Assembly (NCBI RefSeq): GCF_900019265.1
Contig: NZ_CYGX02000034.1
Location: 1-64,000 of the forward strand
Length of the DNA stretch: 64,000 nt
Reading direction: 5' to 3'
Source: Paraburkholderia ribeironis
GTDB taxonomy: Bacteria > Pseudomonadota > Gammaproteobacteria > Burkholderiales > Burkholderiaceae
Part shown: piece after piece, positions 17,303 to 27,251 of the stretch
Layout of the letters: each line of letters begins with the position of its first letter
How positions within the stretch are numbered: the stretch's first letter is position 1
The notes under the pieces: generated by a model
What the model was told of the DNA's origin: nothing
Seen by the model: only the letters and a program-made list of their open reading frames with translations
The model's database searches: none
Made by a program: the position numbers and the translations under genes

Positions 17303-18154
17303 TCAGTTGCGATACTGCCCCGGCGTCGCCGCGACCAGCCGCTTGAAAGTCCGCTGCAAATGCGCCTGGTCGGCGAAACCGGCGTCGAGCGCGACGTCCG
17401 CGATCAGACGGCCGCGCCTGAGCTGCGCGCGGCTGTACTGAATGCGTCGATTGATCAGATACGCGTGTGGCGTCATGCCGTAGCGCTGTTTGAACGCGCG
17501 AATCAGATGCGAGGTGGACAGCTCGGCCGCCTTGCAAACGTCTTCGAGTTTCAAAGCACGCGTGCAGTTTTCGGCGATGTACTCCGCCGCCCGCGTGAGT
17601 TGACGGCTCGCATCGCAATCCGCCAACGGCGCAGGATTCAGCTTCTGTTGCACCTCGGAGAAGAACGCAATCGCCGCGCTTTCCTTGCGCAGCGTTTCGG
17701 CGTCGACATCGACCAGAATCGCACACAGCCGGTTCAAGCCATCGAACAACGCCGGGTCCAGCGTCATGGTTTGAGAGAACGCACGAAACGCGTGATTCGC
17801 GCTGAAGCCCAGTTCGTGTTGCAGCCCGGTGAGCCACGCAACGTCGACATGCAGCATGCGATACGACCAGCGCTCGTTGGCCACCGGATTGCATGCATGC
17901 ACGTCGTCCGGGTTCATCATCACGACCGCGCCCGCGCCGATCCATTCACTCGCGTGGCGATTCACATACACGCTACGCCCGCCAGTGACCGCGCCGATCG
18001 AAAACGTTTCATGCGAGTGCCGGGCATAGCAGACCTCGCGACCGTCCTCGATGGAGCGCGCTTCGATGAACGGCAGCGCGTCACTGCGCCAGAACTTCGG
18101 CGTAGAAGCACGCTTCATCCGACCCGCCGCTTCGATCATCTCGCTCATTCGCAC
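17303..18154 (-). CDS. AraC-family transcriptional regulator
   Basis: 283 residues: an N-terminal cupin-type effector domain (around HSHETFSIGAVTGGRSVYVNRH, residues 45-66) and a C-terminal double helix-turn-helix (LEDVCKAAELSTSHLIRAFKQRYGMTPHAYLINRR and the second helix pair ending in ATPGQYRN). Convergent with the LysE-family exporter, which is its most likely target. Several ATGs are available at the N-terminus (18154, 18148); the choice does not affect the domains. Confidence 0.88.
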   Translation of the reverse strand: MRMSEMIEAAGRMKRASTPKFWRSDALPFIEARSIEDGREVCYARHSHETFSIGAVTGGRSVYVNRHASEWIGAGAVVMMNPDDVHACNPVANERWSYRMLHVDVAWLTGLQHELGFSANHAFRAFSQTMTLDPALFDGLNRLCAILVDVDAETLRKESAAIAFFSEVQQKLNPAPLADCDASRQLTRAAEYIAENCTRALKLEDVCKAAELSTSHLIRAFKQRYGMTPHAYLINRRIQYSRAQLRRGRLIADVALDAGFADQAHLQRTFKRLVAATPGQYRN

Positions 18155-18279
18155 GCTCTCCGATACTTACGTCGACCTCGCCACCGCGTAGCCTACGTAT
18201 CGTAGCCGCCAACCGTCCTATCAACAAGCCGGCTCGCGCAAGGCTCAACGGCTACGGCGCGTGCGCACGCTCACCGCGA

Positions 18280-19074
18280 TCACTTCGCGGTCACGTCGAT
18301 ATTGCCGAGATATTTCGCAGCCAGCGTCTTCACCGTCCCGTCGGCCTGGACCTTCGCGATGGCCGCATTCAACTGATCGCGCAGCGCCGTATCGCCCTTG
18401 CGAATCCCGTACGCAATGCCGCTGCCGAGAATCTTGTCGTCCCGCACCGGCTGACCGACAAACGCATAGTCCTTGCCGGTCGGCTTCGACAGAAAGCCTG
18501 TTTGTCCCGCGGGCGCCAGCACCAGCGTCGCATCGAGGCGACCCGCGAGCAGATCGGCATACACCTGGTTCTGATCCTGATACGGCACGACAGTCACACC
18601 GGCCGGCTCCCAATGCGTTTTCGCGAAGTTTTCCTGAATCGATGCCTGCAGCACGCCCACACGCTTGCCCTTCAACGACTCGGGCGTCGGCAGCAGTCCA
18701 CTGTCGCGTCGGGCGATCAATTGCGTCGGCACGCGATATACGACTGTGGTGAAATCGATCGCCTGACGACGTTGTTCAGTCGCGTTCATCGCCGAATTGA
18801 TCGCGTCGAACTTGCGTCCCTGCAACGCGGGGATCAGTCCATCGAACGAGGTCTCGACCCATTTGCACGTCATATGCGCAGCGGCACAGACCGCATTGCC
18901 GACGTCGATATCGAGCCCTTGCAGCTCGCCATTCGGGCCTTTCGATTCGAACGGCGGATACTGTGCTTCGAGTCCGAAACGCAGCGTCGAGGTGTCGGCT
19001 GCGCTCGCCGCGGACGACGCCGCGAACGACGCGCATGCACAGGCAAGCGCCAATAGAGGCTTGAGCAACTTCAT
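18280..19074 (-). CDS. Amino-acid ABC transporter substrate-binding protein
   Basis: Periplasmic binding protein of the polar/basic amino-acid family (SBP_bac_3, HisJ/ArgT-like), 264 residues. A signal peptide is clear: MKLLKPLLALACACASFAA followed by an AXA-type site near ASAAD. The family core reads TLRFGLEAQYPPFESKGPNGELQGLDIDV, then MNATEQRRQAIDF and later GVLQASIQENFA. Start ATG 19074 has GGGGA upstream. No permease or ATPase gene is adjacent, so it must share a transporter encoded elsewhere. An aminotransferase lies upstream on the same strand, suggesting amino-acid use. Confidence 0.88.
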   Translation of the reverse strand: MKLLKPLLALACACASFAASSAASAADTSTLRFGLEAQYPPFESKGPNGELQGLDIDVGNAVCAAAHMTCKWVETSFDGLIPALQGRKFDAINSAMNATEQRRQAIDFTTVVYRVPTQLIARRDSGLLPTPESLKGKRVGVLQASIQENFAKTHWEPAGVTVVPYQDQNQVYADLLAGRLDATLVLAPAGQTGFLSKPTGKDYAFVGQPVRDDKILGSGIAYGIRKGDTALRDQLNAAIAKVQADGTVKTLAAKYLGNIDVTAK

Positions 19075-19190
19075 AACGGATCCCCTTTCCTTTGATATTG
19101 TCGTAACGCCACCTGCAACGCGCTGGTGCATGACGGCGCGACGATCATACTGCGTTCAAAAAGCGGCCGACACGGGCCGCATTGGCGCAC

Positions 19191-20345
19191 TCAGATCTCA
19201 CACAAACGCCGCGCGCCTTCGATCAACGTCGCGTCGTCCTTCGAGAAGCTCAGACGGATCAAGCCGGAATCCGTGCCGTCAGTGTAGAACGCCGACAACG
19301 GAATCGTCGCGACACGCGCATCGCGAATCAGGCGCAGCACGAAATCGCTGTCGCTTTCATCTGAAAAGCCGCGAAAACGCGCGAGCATGAAGAAGCTGCC
19401 TTCGCTCGGCAACAACTCGAAGCGCGAATCGCGCAGCGCATGCGTGAGCAGATCGCGTTTCTTCTGATAGAACGCGGACAGGCCAAGATAACTTTCGCGA
19501 TTGGCCAATGCGTCAACGAACGCGTGCTGCATCGGCGTATCGGCGGAGAACACCATGAATTGATGGACCTTGCGAATTTCGTCCATCAGCGCGGCGGGCG
19601 CGAGGCAATAGCCGACGCGCCAACCGGTCACGTGATACGACTTGCCGAACGAAGACACGATCACGCTGCGCTGCGCGAGCTCGGCGTCGCAAGCCATGCT
19701 CTGATGCCTGGCGCCGTCGAACACCACGTGCTCGTAGACTTCGTCGGCGAGAATCACGATATCGGTGTTGCGTGTGATGGCCTTCAGCCGTGCGATGTCG
19801 GCCTCGCTGAACACGGTCGCGGTCGGATTGTGCGGCGTGTTGATGATGATCATGCGGGTCTTCGGCGTGATCGCCGCGGCCACTTCGTCCCAGTCCACGC
19901 GGAAATCGCTCAAGGACAGCTTGATCGCCACCGGCGTCGCGCCTTGCAGCCGGACGATCGGCCCATAGCTGTCGAACGACGGCTCGAAGTAGATCACCTC
20001 ATCGCCGGGGTGCACCAGTGCGCTGATCGTCGAATACAACCCCTCGCTCGCGCTGGCGATCACGGTCACTTCGCTGGCAGGATCGTAGCGTACGCCGTAC
20101 AGCGTTTCGACCTTGTCGGCGAGCGCTTCGCGCAACGCGACGATGCCGGCCATCGGCGCGTACTGATTGTGACCGGCGCGCATGGCTCGCGCGACACCGT
20201 CGATCAGTTTCGCGTCCGGCGCAAAATTCGGGGCGCCTTGCGACAGGTTCAGCGCGTCGTATTGCGCGGCCAGTTGACCGATCACGGTAAAAATCGTGGT
20301 GCCTACGTCAGGCAGTTTCGAGCGGGCTTGCATGGCGCTCTGCAT
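19191..20345 (-). CDS. PLP-dependent aminotransferase, methionine aminotransferase-like
   Basis: Fold-type I aminotransferase of 384 residues. Visible are INTPHNPTA (168-176), DEVYEH (201-206) and the PLP Schiff-base Lys235 in SSFGKSYHVTGWRVGY. The N-terminus LPDVGTTIFTVIGQLAAQYDALNLSQGAPNF resembles YbdL-type methionine/aromatic aminotransferases, which use 2-oxo acids in methionine salvage. Start ATG 20345 has GGGAGA at good spacing. It is upstream of and co-oriented with the amino-acid-binding protein, with 116 bp between them. Confidence 0.88.
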   Translation of the reverse strand: MQSAMQARSKLPDVGTTIFTVIGQLAAQYDALNLSQGAPNFAPDAKLIDGVARAMRAGHNQYAPMAGIVALREALADKVETLYGVRYDPASEVTVIASASEGLYSTISALVHPGDEVIYFEPSFDSYGPIVRLQGATPVAIKLSLSDFRVDWDEVAAAITPKTRMIIINTPHNPTATVFSEADIARLKAITRNTDIVILADEVYEHVVFDGARHQSMACDAELAQRSVIVSSFGKSYHVTGWRVGYCLAPAALMDEIRKVHQFMVFSADTPMQHAFVDALANRESYLGLSAFYQKKRDLLTHALRDSRFELLPSEGSFFMLARFRGFSDESDSDFVLRLIRDARVATIPLSAFYTDGTDSGLIRLSFSKDDATLIEGARRLCEI

Positions 20346-20638
20346 AAGGCTTTCTCCCTTTCTCCATCCGGCGGCGGATTCGCGGACGGCCGCATGCGCG
20401 GCGGTCCTTCCGGTTTGGTGATTAAGCATCAGCCAACGAGCCGTCACAATCGAAACTTTGTCATGCGCGGCATGCGCTCACCTCATGGCTCGCGCGAACC
20501 CGCGCCGCCACGGGCAAGGCCGGTGGGATCACGATTTGCGGGGAACAACCGGGCCACGCGAAGAACCCGGCAAACCGCAGAGGTATGACGCAATGTGATG
20601 CGCCAGGGGACGGGTGCGCGCGCCACCGCCCTTGCCGG
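20346..20638. other. Intergenic region between aminotransferase and dbpA
   Basis: About 290 bp with no supportable gene. It should contain the aminotransferase promoter on the minus strand. Confidence 0.45.
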
Positions 20639-22042
20639 TCAGGCTTCGTCCATCCTGCGGACCTTGACCTTCCTGCCCTTCACCTTGCCGGCGCTGAGCT
20701 TGCGCACCGCGTCGCGGGCGATGCTGCGCTCCACCGCCACGTAGGTCGACATATCGGTCACGTTGATCTTGCCGATCTGCGAACCGGCGAAACCCGCCTC
20801 GCCGGTCAGCGCGCCAAGCACGTCGCCGGGACGGATCTTTTCCTTGCGGCCGCCGAGAATCTGCAGCGTTTCCATTGGCGGCAGTAGCGGCTCATTGCTC
20901 GCTGCCTGGAGTTCGGACAGCTTGTGCCATTCGACCTCGCGCTTTTGCGCCTGCTCGAGGCTGCCGACACGGCCCATCTCGTCCAGGCTCGCCAGACTCA
21001 GCGCCCAGCCTTCCTGATCGGCGCGGCCCGTGCGGCCGATGCGGTGCACGTGCACTTCCGGGTCCGGCGTCACATCGACGTTGATCACCGCCTCGAGTTG
21101 CGCGATGTCGAGGCCGCGGGCGGCGACGTCGGTGGCGACCAGCACCGAGCAGCTGCGGTTCGCGAACTGGATCAACACCTGATCGCGCTCGCGCTGATCG
21201 AGTTCGCCATGCAGCGCGAGCGCATGAAAGCCTTGCGCGCGCAGCACCTCGAGCAGATCGCGGCATTGCTGTTTGGTATTGCAGAACGCCAGCGTGCTCA
21301 CCGGACGGTAGTGGTTCAACAACTGACCGACCGCGTGCAGGCGTTCGTCTTCGGTTACTTCATAAAAGCGCTGGCGGATCTTGTTGTCGTCGTGCCGCTC
21401 GGCAAGCTTCACTTCCTTCGGATTCCGTAGGAACTGCTGGCTCAGCTTGACGATGCCCTCGGGATACGTCGCCGAGAACAACAGCGTTTGCCGTTCTTTC
21501 GGACATTGCTTCACCACGGTCGCGATATCGTCGAAGAAACCCATGTCGAGCATGCGGTCGGCTTCGTCGAGCACCAGCGTGTTGAGCGACGGCAACGGCA
21601 GGCTGCCGCGCTCGAGGTGATCCATGATGCGGCCCGGCGTGCCGACCACGATGTGCGCGCCGTGTTCGAGGCTCGCGGTTTGCGGGCGCATCGGCGTGCC
21701 GCCGCACAGCGTCAGCACCTTGATGTTTTCTTCTGCGCGCGCAAGACGCCGGATTTCCTGCGTGACCTGATCGGCGAGTTCGCGGGTCGGGCAAAGCACC
21801 ATGGCCTGCACGGCGAACTTGCGCGCGTCGAGGCGCGCGAGCAGCGCCAGCGAAAACGCCGCGGTCTTGCCGCTGCCGGTTTTCGCCTGGGCGATCAGAT
21901 CATGGCCGGCGAGCGCGATCGGCAGGCTGGCGGCCTGAATCGGCGTCATCTCGACGTAGCCGAGCTGCGCCAGGTTCGCGAGGGTCGCGGCCGGCAGCGG
22001 TAGCTGGCTGAACGGCGCGCCGACGGAGGTGGGACTGTTCAT
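20639..22042 (-). CDS. dbpA: ATP-dependent RNA helicase DbpA
   Basis: DEAD-box helicase acting in late large-subunit ribosome assembly. The 467-residue protein has the Q motif (LPLPAATLANLAQLGYVEMTPIQ region), Walker A AKTGSGKT (53-60), DEAD (159-162), SAT, and HRIGRTGR in the second RecA domain. The C-terminal extension (about residues 390-467) ending in AGKVKGRKVKVRRMDEA is the DbpA RNA-binding domain that recognises hairpin 92 of 23S rRNA in the E. coli protein. Start ATG 22042 gives the family N-terminus; a 67-codon upstream extension is out-of-family. Confidence 0.94.
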   Translation of the reverse strand: MNSPTSVGAPFSQLPLPAATLANLAQLGYVEMTPIQAASLPIALAGHDLIAQAKTGSGKTAAFSLALLARLDARKFAVQAMVLCPTRELADQVTQEIRRLARAEENIKVLTLCGGTPMRPQTASLEHGAHIVVGTPGRIMDHLERGSLPLPSLNTLVLDEADRMLDMGFFDDIATVVKQCPKERQTLLFSATYPEGIVKLSQQFLRNPKEVKLAERHDDNKIRQRFYEVTEDERLHAVGQLLNHYRPVSTLAFCNTKQQCRDLLEVLRAQGFHALALHGELDQRERDQVLIQFANRSCSVLVATDVAARGLDIAQLEAVINVDVTPDPEVHVHRIGRTGRADQEGWALSLASLDEMGRVGSLEQAQKREVEWHKLSELQAASNEPLLPPMETLQILGGRKEKIRPGDVLGALTGEAGFAGSQIGKINVTDMSTYVAVERSIARDAVRKLSAGKVKGRKVKVRRMDEA

Positions 22043-22077
22043 TGGATAAGGGTTCGCAAAGGACTGAAGACGGGAGA

Positions 22078-22278
22078 CTATTCGGCCATTGGGCCGGGCG
22101 CGGGGCGGCCTTCGATCTGTTCGTACAGCACCGAGCCGTCGTCCCCGTCGAAACGCTCGACGTAATTGCGCGCGCCGCACAACGGACAACGGAACAGGAG
22201 CCCCTGCCCCTCGTTCTTGATGACGACGTCCGACTGCTCCCACTGTGCTTCGCAGGACTGGTTTCTACAGGTAAACAC
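22078..22278 (-). CDS. Small zinc-ribbon protein
   Basis: 66-residue protein starting at GTG 22278, which has GGAG seven nucleotides upstream (a better site than any ATG further upstream). It contains one CX4C pair (Cys4, Cys9) and one CX2C pair (Cys31, Cys34), consistent with a single zinc ribbon, and an acidic C-terminus. It sits 35 nt upstream of dbpA on the same strand, so it is probably cotranscribed. I do not recognise a named family. Confidence 0.7.
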   Translation of the reverse strand: MFTCRNQSCEAQWEQSDVVIKNEGQGLLFRCPLCGARNYVERFDGDDGSVLYEQIEGRPAPGPMAE

Positions 22279-22396
22279 GTTGATTCTCCAACTGGATTCG
22301 ATGGTTTGTTGGGCTGGCCGCACGAGCGGCCCAGCCATGATGGGGCGACTGCCGCCGCACCGCGAGCGGCGCGCGTCAAAGGTCAAGCGCCAGGCA

Positions 22397-22828
22397 TCAA
22401 CCCAGATGCGTATGCCGCGCCCGCGGCGCGCTCACATCCATTTCGGTCAGACCTTGCACGATGCCGCAGTCCTCGACGGCCTGTTCGCCGTGGCATTGCT
22501 CGCGCAGCGCGGCCAATTGCACTCTCAGTTGCTTCAGTTCGTCGATGCGCGTCTCGACATGTGCGATGTGCTCATCGATCAGCGCATTGATGGCGCCGCA
22601 GCCGTCGGCCGGTGCGTCCGTCAGATCCAGCAATGCGCGGATTTCGTCGTGGGTCATGTCGAGCGCACGGCAATTGCGGATGAAGCGCAGCCGTTCGACG
22701 TGCCTGGCCGTATAACTGCGGTAATTGGCCTCGGTGCGGCCCGCTTCGGGCAACAAGCCCTCTTTTTCGTAGAAACGGATCGTTTCCGTCGTGCAATGGG
22801 CGATTTTCGCCAATTCGCCGATCTTCAT
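22397..22828 (-). CDS. cadR: Cd(II)/Pb(II)-responsive MerR regulator (CadR/PbrR type)
   Basis: 143-residue MerR-family activator. The winged HTH opens with MKIGELAKIAHCTTETIRFYEKEGLL and the metal-binding cysteines expected for CadR/PbrR are present as Cys77, Cys112 and Cys121, the last in a short C-terminal loop. Start ATG 22828 has a strong GGAGGG. Such regulators bind between the -35 and -10 elements of a cadA-type efflux promoter; an operator-like dyad lies 24-44 bp upstream, but the divergent side holds no metal-efflux gene. The gene symbol is by family resemblance. Confidence 0.88.
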   Translation of the reverse strand: MKIGELAKIAHCTTETIRFYEKEGLLPEAGRTEANYRSYTARHVERLRFIRNCRALDMTHDEIRALLDLTDAPADGCGAINALIDEHIAHVETRIDELKQLRVQLAALREQCHGEQAVEDCGIVQGLTEMDVSAPRARHTHLG

Positions 22829-22851
22829 GGACCCTCCGGATAGCGGCCGCG

Positions 22852-22872
22852 ACCTTGTAGTGGCTTCAAGGT
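22852..22872. promoter_or_regulatory. Putative CadR operator
   Basis: Dyad ACCTTG-N9-CAAGGT; extending the arms to nine bases gives only one mismatch. The length and TAGTGGCT-like centre resemble cadA/pbrA operators. A possible plus-strand -10 (TTTACT or TACTAG) starts 2-5 bp to its right. Confidence 0.6.
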
Positions 22873-23048
22873 GTTTACTAGACCACAAATCGAGCCAGGA
22901 AGCCACCTTGCGTCGCGTCAGCCAATCCGAAACCGATCATTTCGAACGGATCGAAAACCTGTGCTCACGGACACGAACATGGTCGCAACCGGAACCGGTG
23001 ACCAGCGCCACGACGGGCATGAGGAGAATGAGCGTTATCCGCGTGCCC

Positions 23049-24113
23049 CTAATGAGCGAGCGAACGGGCCAATGAACGTTCATCCGTAACCCGATGGCCG
23101 CCTGCCGCCTTCAAGGTTTCCGAAGGCCGCATACCGAACAGCTTCCGGTAATCGGTCGCGAACTGGCTCAGATGCCAGAAGCCCCACGCCGCCGCGACGT
23201 CCTGCACCGAGCGCGCTTCGCGCGACGCGGCCGACAGATCGCGCCGCGCGCCATTCAGGCGAATCGCTCGCAGATACGTGGCCGGCGCCATGTCGAGCAC
23301 ATCCTGAAAGCAGTATTGCAGCGTACGGCGACTCACGTGCAGCCGTTCACACAACTCCGGCACGCTCACCGCGCGCTCGCGATGAGCCAGCGCGTAGTCG
23401 CGCGCTGCCGCTACGATCGACTGACGGCGCGCATGCGCTGGCTTCACAACCGGCCCAGCGGCCGCCTTCACAGCGGGCAACGCACCGACGTCGAACAGCG
23501 ATGCCAGCACGGTCGCCTGCAGATTGGCGCGTGCGAGCGCGGCGAGCGGCGTGCCGCTTGCCGCACCCTCGTCGAGCAACTGGCGCAGCGACGCGCACAA
23601 CCGCTTCTTGCGCGCGATGCCGATCGGCACGATCTCCGCGGCCGGCACAGGATCGGCCAGATCCACGCGCTCCACTTGCGCCGCGTACCGGCGCAATATG
23701 TCGCCCTTCACCACCACACCGAAAATTTCGTAGGCCGCCGACGTCAGCAACTCGAACTCGATCCCGCCCGGACGAAACGCGAGCGCATCGTCGGCAATCG
23801 CCTGCGCGTCGATCAGTCCCGCACCGGCGCGGCAAGCCGGAATGCCGAACCAGTACGCGTCCTTCGGCACTTCACAGGTTTGCCGCAACGTGTGGCTGGT
23901 GGTCTCGACGAATATCTGCATGTCATCCAGGCACCACTCCGTCAGGCCGCCTACAAAACATCCGGCGGTCAACTGGTCATAAGTCTGGCTCCAGCCATGG
24001 AGATTGCGGGCTTGTTCGTCGGCATCGTGAGCGACGCGGGTCTGCACGCAGAAGCTCGGCTGCGGGGTGAGCGCGGAACGGGTCGGCCTGTCGCTTCGGT
24101 TGTCGATCGTCAT
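23049..24113 (-). CDS. AraC-family regulator, EutR-like
   Basis: 354-residue regulator whose C-terminal AraC domain (about 255-345: SVPELCERLHVSRRTLQYCFQDVLDMAP, then VQDVAAAWGFWHLSQFATDYRKLFGMRPSETL) and long N-terminal sensing region resemble EutR, the ethanolamine/B12-responsive activator. It is divergent from the acetaldehyde dehydrogenase and next to eutBC and the ethanolamine permease, which fits control of this pathway. Start ATG 24113 is preferred over an 82-codon extension that runs through a non-coding-looking stretch; its ribosome-binding site is weak. Confidence 0.82.
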   Translation of the reverse strand: MTIDNRSDRPTRSALTPQPSFCVQTRVAHDADEQARNLHGWSQTYDQLTAGCFVGGLTEWCLDDMQIFVETTSHTLRQTCEVPKDAYWFGIPACRAGAGLIDAQAIADDALAFRPGGIEFELLTSAAYEIFGVVVKGDILRRYAAQVERVDLADPVPAAEIVPIGIARKKRLCASLRQLLDEGAASGTPLAALARANLQATVLASLFDVGALPAVKAAAGPVVKPAHARRQSIVAAARDYALAHRERAVSVPELCERLHVSRRTLQYCFQDVLDMAPATYLRAIRLNGARRDLSAASREARSVQDVAAAWGFWHLSQFATDYRKLFGMRPSETLKAAGGHRVTDERSLARSLAH

Positions 24114-24438
24114 ACCGGATCTGTGCAAACGGAATATCGAGGACAACACCAAGGCAAGTCCCATGCCGAATGCACTGACCGCGTTTGTCACCCAGCGGGG
24201 TCCGCTTGCGCAAGTCCCCTGTTCCATTCCTGAACAGCACAGCATGCGCTGATCAGAAACGACACGCTCCATCGCCGCGGTTTGGCACAACGCGAGCTGC
24301 GATGCTACGCGCCGGTGCCTGGCGCGCGTGCACGGATCACCAGCGCAGTGCATTGGCACGCTTCTGGCTCTAGCCCGTCACGGCCAAGCGAAGTATCAAG
24401 CCGCAAACAGCTCATTCAAACATGTGAGGAGTACACAG
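24114..24438. promoter_or_regulatory. Divergent regulatory region, EutR-like gene and aldehyde dehydrogenase
   Basis: About 325 bp without a gene. On the plus strand it carries a likely sigma-54 promoter (separate entry) about 70 nt upstream of the dehydrogenase start. Confidence 0.6.
24353..24369 (+). promoter_or_regulatory. Probable sigma-54 (-24/-12) promoter
   Basis: TTGGCACG-CTTC-TGGCT matches the TGGCACG-N4-TTGC consensus with one mismatch and with the invariant GG and GC at correct spacing. Transcription would begin near 24380, giving a leader of about 60 nt before the dehydrogenase ATG. Acetaldehyde dehydrogenase genes such as acoD of Ralstonia are known sigma-54 targets. Confidence 0.65.
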
Positions 24439-25959
<1,521 letters not shown>

Positions 25960-25976
25960 GCGCAGCGCTTCTGTTC

Positions 25977-26010
25977 GAGCGGGCCGCCTTGTGCGGCTCG
26001 CTCTTTTTTC
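25977..26010 (+). terminator. Terminator/attenuator between aldehyde dehydrogenase and DUF779
   Basis: 11-bp stem GAGCGGGCCGC/GCGGCTCGCTC with one mismatch, a 5-nt loop and six T. It ends right before the DUF779 ribosome-binding site. Confidence 0.85.
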
Positions 26011-26024
26011 AGCGAGGACATGTG

Positions 26025-26420
26025 ATGGCTGATGAGAAGGAAGTCGCCCGCGTGATCGCCACGCCTGCCGCGATCGAGTTAATCGACGCGTTGCGCGCCG
26101 AACATGGAGACGTGCTGTTTCATCAATCCGGAGGATGCTGCGACGGCAGCGCGCCGATGATGTTTCCCCGCAGCGAGTTCATGGTCGGCTCGTCCGATGT
26201 GAAACTTGGGACGATCGCCGGCGTGCCGTTCTACATGAGCGAATCGCAGTTCGAGTACTGGCAGCACACGCAATTGATCATCGACGTGGTGCCGGGAAAT
26301 GGCGGGATGTTTTCGCTGGAGCGCCCCAGCGGCTTGCGGTTCCTGACGCGCTCGCGGCTTTTCGAAGACGACGAGAACGCGTGGCTGGAAACGCATCCGG
26401 TGCGACGGGCCGATGCCTGA
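26025..26420 (+). CDS. DUF779 family protein
   Basis: 131-residue protein of the DUF779 family, which is regularly found directly downstream of acetaldehyde dehydrogenase genes. It has a conserved-looking HQSGGCCDGSAPMMFP segment (about residues 32-47) with paired cysteines that could bind metal or react with aldehyde, and an IDVVPGNGGMFSLERPSGLRFLTRSRLF C-terminal segment. Function is not established. Start ATG 26025 has GAGGA upstream. Convergent with eutC, 33 bp apart. Confidence 0.88.
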   Translation: MADEKEVARVIATPAAIELIDALRAEHGDVLFHQSGGCCDGSAPMMFPRSEFMVGSSDVKLGTIAGVPFYMSESQFEYWQHTQLIIDVVPGNGGMFSLERPSGLRFLTRSRLFEDDENAWLETHPVRRADA

Positions 26421-26453
26421 CCGCGATGCTTGATCGGGATGCTTGACCGTCGC

Positions 26454-27251
26454 TTACGTCGAGGCTGACTTCGAATCGTCGCTGACGGCAGGTGTTGCGG
26501 GCGCAGTGGCGAGCAGCGCATCGCTGTCGTCTTTCAGGCCAACGCCGGTGAGACCCAGGCGACGCGCATGGGTCAGCAGGTAATGCAGTTTGTGCGCGGC
26601 CACGGGATAGTCGAGTCCCTCGGGACGCACGTTCGAAATGCAGTTGCGCTGCGCGTCGCTGCACCCCACTTTCGGCGCGTACGTCAGATAGATGCCGAGA
26701 CTATCGGGCGAACTCAAACCGGGCCGTTCGCCGATCAACATCACCACGATCTTCGCGTTGAGCAACTCGCCGATCTCGTCGCCAAGCGCGACGCGTGCCT
26801 GACGCGCGACCACCACGGGACCGATCTTCCAGTCCGCGAGTGCCGGGCGGACGGCTTGCAGCAACGGGATCGATTGCTTCGACGCGGCGAACGCCGAAAG
26901 ACCATCGCCGATGACGAACACGACATCGCTCGACTGGGCCGACATCTGTGCGAGCGCCATACGACTCTCCGCCGATAAACGCCGCCCGAGATCGGGACGC
27001 CGCAAGTAATGCTCGCGATCGGGCGCGGCGCTGTGCACATCGAGCGACTCGAAGCCTTGCGCGCGCAACTGCTCGTGCAGCACATCGGCATCGAGCGGAT
27101 GATGCACGGCGTCGCGCGCCTGCGCATGCGACAGGTTGAACGCGAGCCACGGCTCCGTCGGCAAGCTGCTGCCCGCGCGGCCCAACGCGATGCGCGCGTT
27201 GGTGAACTGCCGCAACGCGTTCCACGGATTCTTGTCGAGGAAGTCGCTCAT
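26454..27251 (-). CDS. eutC: Ethanolamine ammonia-lyase small subunit
   Basis: 265-residue light chain of the adenosylcobalamin-dependent lyase that splits ethanolamine into acetaldehyde and ammonia. Family segments include LTDARIALG-like FTNARIALGRAG, FNLSHAQARDAV, VVFVIGDGLSAFA and VVMLIGERPGLSSPDSLGIYLTYAP, ending with SNVRPEGLDYPVAAHKLHYLL. The start codon at 27251 overlaps the eutB stop by four bases (ATGA), a coupled translation arrangement. There are no microcompartment shell genes nearby, so acetaldehyde is handled in the cytosol. Confidence 0.95.
   Translation of the reverse strand: MSDFLDKNPWNALRQFTNARIALGRAGSSLPTEPWLAFNLSHAQARDAVHHPLDADVLHEQLRAQGFESLDVHSAAPDREHYLRRPDLGRRLSAESRMALAQMSAQSSDVVFVIGDGLSAFAASKQSIPLLQAVRPALADWKIGPVVVARQARVALGDEIGELLNAKIVVMLIGERPGLSSPDSLGIYLTYAPKVGCSDAQRNCISNVRPEGLDYPVAAHKLHYLLTHARRLGLTGVGLKDDSDALLATAPATPAVSDDSKSAST

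Noticed and set aside
22871..23089. Small gene under the putative CadR operator
   Set aside because: The frame has no metal-binding or membrane features and no ribosome-binding site.
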